This document shows positions 3,595 to 5,535 of a stretch of DNA of 5,535 nucleotides, in pieces (positions within the stretch are counted from its first letter, which is position 1; every line of letters starts with the position of its first letter). The notes below the pieces were generated by a model. That model saw only the letters and a list, made by a program, of their open reading frames with translations, ran no database searches and had not been told where the DNA came from. The DNA lies in assembly GCA_023457295.1 (NCBI GenBank), contig JAEWLZ010000266.1, positions 1-5,535 of the forward strand. Direction: 5' to 3'. This DNA comes from Cyanobacteria bacterium OH_PDB_112. Its GTDB lineage: Bacteria; Cyanobacteriota; Vampirovibrionia; Gastranaerophilales; CAJFVJ01. A program made the translations under genes and the position numbers.

Positions 3595-5498
3595 TAATCA
3601 TCATCTCTTTGCAAAATTTGCACAAAAATCTCCACGAGACGACCGTCCCATTGGGTATTTGAACCTTTTAAAAGAATTTCTATCGCCTGTTTTTTGGTAT
3701 AAGCTTTACGATAAGGTCTATCAGAGATTAACGCGAAATAAGCATCAACAATAACAATAATACGCGCCCCTATCGGAATACTTTCTCCTGATAGATTTTG
3801 AGGATAACCCTCACCATCCCATCTTTCGTGATGTGATTGTATCATAGGCAATATATCATCCACTTTATTTATCGGCTTCAAAATTTGCTTAACCGCCATT
3901 GTAGGATGTTCATTTATAAGTTTTTTCTCTTTATCACTCAAAGGTCCCGGCTTTAAAAGAATATTATCCGGCAATAATAAATTGCCCAAATCATAAAGAA
4001 GAACCGCAAGCTTAATTTTGTCTATCTCTTCAGTATCAAGTTGTGTTTCTTGAGCAAGTTTTATAGCCAAAGATACTTTATGTTTGGTAGTACCCTGTGA
4101 CTGCATAGGGTCATAATTTTTGACAACTTCATCAACTATGGCAAAAATCTTATCTGAAGCACCTTTTTCAGAAGTGGAAATTTTCTTGAACTCCGACAAG
4201 AGTTTTTTATTCTTTCTTGTTTTATCATTATTTTCTATAATTTCCGTAAAAGTAGAAAGCGCTATATCAAGCCAATTTTCTTTATCTTCTTTTACGGCAA
4301 TTTTGACTTGGTTTCTTCCTGATTTTTTAGCATTATACATTGCTTTATCGGCAAGCTCCAAAAGCTCATCTATATTTTCGGTATGTTCTCCAAATGTAAC
4401 AACGCCAATACTTGCTGTGATTTTTTTAATTTGAGGAATAGGCTCAGCCTCAATAGCTGCCCTTATACGCTCTGCTGCCAGCATTGCTCTTTCAGAATCC
4501 ACACCCGGAAGAATAACGCCAAATTCTTCTCCGCCGAATCTTGCTGCCATATCGATTGTTCTTGCTTTTTCTTTAAGAACTTTTGCTATCGTAGAAATTG
4601 CAATATCTCCGAGCGCATGTCCAAATGTATCATTAATAGATTTAAGATGGTCCAAATCTAATGTAATCAATGAAAAAGGTTGTTTTTGACGCAAAGAACG
4701 CTCAGCTTCTTTTGCAAGACAAAAATCAAAATGTCTACGATTATAAATACCGGTAAGTCCGTCTGTTACCGCTTGCTGCTTGATAGTTTCAAATAAGTCA
4801 GCTATCGTAACGCCGATTTCTATTTGGTGAGCAAAAAGTGAAAGAAAGTTTTTTTCTGTTTCCAAAATGTCGCTTCTTGGTGAAACAACTAAAAGAACAC
4901 CAAATAAATTAAAATCTTTTTTTATAGGCAAAACCATTATTGAGAATTTTTTAAATAATTCTGAAATCGCTTTCTTTTGAGCATCATCCATTTTAAAATT
5001 TGAAAAATCAAAAATATTATCAAATTTTTTGACCTTCTCAAAATAATCATTTTGAATAAATTTTATTATGGGATTCTTTTTTTCATCCAAAGGAATTTCA
5101 AGCAATTCCAGAGGTTTCCCTAAAATATTTTCAATTTCACAGGTCATTTTATTATCTGAAATCGCACGAATTTTAAGTACTTTACCCTTGTTTTCATCTT
5201 GAACCCTAAAAATAAGAGAATAAACATATCCTAAATCAGTGCAAACTCCGTTTGCAATTCTTTTAAGAACATCTTCCAAAGGACTGGAAGAATTGATTGT
5301 ATTCAAAATATTATTTAATGCAAGAATACTTTTATTTGCCTGACTCAATTCCTGGGTTCGTTCTTTAATCTCTTTTTCCAGAATTAAGTTTCTTTCATAA
5401 ACTTCTAAAAAATTTTGCTTTTCTTTATCTACAGACGACTCAATTTCTGAAATAGCCTGAGTATAGTCTTTAATTTTATTAAAAAAACTATTAAACAT
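3594..5498 (-). CDS. GAF-GGDEF-HD-GYP cyclic-di-GMP signalling protein, HD dyad degenerate
   Basis: The 634-aa cytoplasmic protein makes, and by family could degrade, cyclic di-GMP. Domains in order: coiled coil (about 20-60), GAF sensor (about 70-235), signalling helix, GGDEF diguanylate cyclase (about 243-402), linker, HD-GYP (about 465-630). The cyclase looks active: DGLTGIYNRR (246-255), DLDHLKSIND (281-290, with Leu285 where Phe is usual), and GGEEF at 322-326. The RTID inhibitory site (313-316) lies five residues before GGEEF, as in feedback-inhibited enzymes. The HD-GYP domain retains His473, His531, HHERWDGEGYP (556-566) and Asp585. The HD dyad, however, reads YD (Tyr502-Asp503) and the usual GK reads GN (Gly505-Asn506), so phosphodiesterase activity is doubtful. 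No membrane segments are present, so the signal is probably sensed internally through GAF. Start: ATG at 5498 with SD AAAGGTGA (complement of 5502-5509). It is the first gene of an operon with the small gene at 3244-3594, overlapping it by one base. Confidence 0.96.
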   Translation of the reverse strand: MFNSFFNKIKDYTQAISEIESSVDKEKQNFLEVYERNLILEKEIKERTQELSQANKSILALNNILNTINSSSPLEDVLKRIANGVCTDLGYVYSLIFRVQDENKGKVLKIRAISDNKMTCEIENILGKPLELLEIPLDEKKNPIIKFIQNDYFEKVKKFDNIFDFSNFKMDDAQKKAISELFKKFSIMVLPIKKDFNLFGVLLVVSPRSDILETEKNFLSLFAHQIEIGVTIADLFETIKQQAVTDGLTGIYNRRHFDFCLAKEAERSLRQKQPFSLITLDLDHLKSINDTFGHALGDIAISTIAKVLKEKARTIDMAARFGGEEFGVILPGVDSERAMLAAERIRAAIEAEPIPQIKKITASIGVVTFGEHTENIDELLELADKAMYNAKKSGRNQVKIAVKEDKENWLDIALSTFTEIIENNDKTRKNKKLLSEFKKISTSEKGASDKIFAIVDEVVKNYDPMQSQGTTKHKVSLAIKLAQETQLDTEEIDKIKLAVLLYDLGNLLLPDNILLKPGPLSDKEKKLINEHPTMAVKQILKPINKVDDILPMIQSHHERWDGEGYPQNLSGESIPIGARIIVIVDAYFALISDRPYRKAYTKKQAIEILLKGSNTQWDGRLVEIFVQILQRDDD

Positions 5499-5525
5499 AA
5501 ATCACCTTTAGCTCTAAGAAGTTAT

Positions 5526-5531
5526 ATTATA
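5526..5531 (-). promoter_or_regulatory. candidate -10 box for the c-di-GMP operon
   Basis: A perfect TATAAT on the minus strand (complement of 5526-5531) would place the start site near 5519. That gives a leader of about 20 nt that still contains the Shine-Dalgarno sequence at 5502-5509. This geometry is good for a promoter. The -35 region lies beyond the right edge of the window and cannot be checked. Confidence 0.45.
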
Positions 5532-5535
5532 CTAT

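Noticed and set aside
4120..4661. Two plus-strand ORFs (4120-4434 and 4383-4661)
   Set aside because: Both are antisense to the GGDEF part of the signalling gene, which has unmistakable motifs; Ser/Phe- and Cys-rich shadows.

Overview
This is an AT-rich chromosomal window (roughly one-third G+C by eye) from a bacterium that uses Shine-Dalgarno starts. It holds five supported protein genes, three tRNA genes (one cut by the window edge) and a compact structured repeat-like segment beside a tRNA. No CRISPR array, transposase, phage gene or rRNA gene is visible. The mix of a GAF-GGDEF-HD-GYP signalling protein, a stand-alone PPC/DUF296 protein and an ankyrin-repeat protein with a Q/N-rich N-terminus would fit a host-associated bacterium. 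My best guess is a gut Melainabacteria/Gastranaerophilales-type lineage, but that is an impression of style and not proof.

Layout. 1-138, minus strand: a tRNA-Ile(GAT) and tRNA-Ala(TGC) pair, with the Ala gene running off the left edge. This is the pair usually found between 16S and 23S rRNA, but no 16S lies on its upstream side. 139-281 is a divergent regulatory region. 282-1626, plus strand: a secreted protein of unknown function, then 40 nt later a PPC-domain protein. 1688-2635, minus strand: an ankyrin-repeat protein, convergent with the PPC gene. 2636-3167 has no established gene. Its left part is extremely AT-rich and holds one doubtful 38-codon ORF. Its right part holds a perfect 8-bp hairpin (2965-2986) and three abutting hairpins (3034-3140), followed by tRNA-Arg(CCG) at 3168-3241, plus strand. 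3244-5498, minus strand: a two-gene operon in which a large cyclic-di-GMP signalling protein overlaps by one base a small protein of unknown function. That small gene ends two bases from the tRNA-Arg 3' end, tail to tail.

How the genes relate. The clearest functional unit is the c-di-GMP operon. Its GGDEF domain looks catalytically intact with an intact product-inhibition site. The HD-GYP domain keeps HHExxDGxGYP but has lost the His of the HD dyad (Tyr502) and the usual following Lys (Asn506), so I infer net synthesis of c-di-GMP, with the HD-GYP part perhaps acting as a sensor or scaffold. The coupled 116-aa protein may be a partner. The most intriguing non-coding item is the triple-hairpin segment, bracketed by two copies of a 12-bp sequence identical to the tRNA-Arg 5' end. 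It could be a small mobile repeat or a structured RNA co-transcribed with the tRNA.
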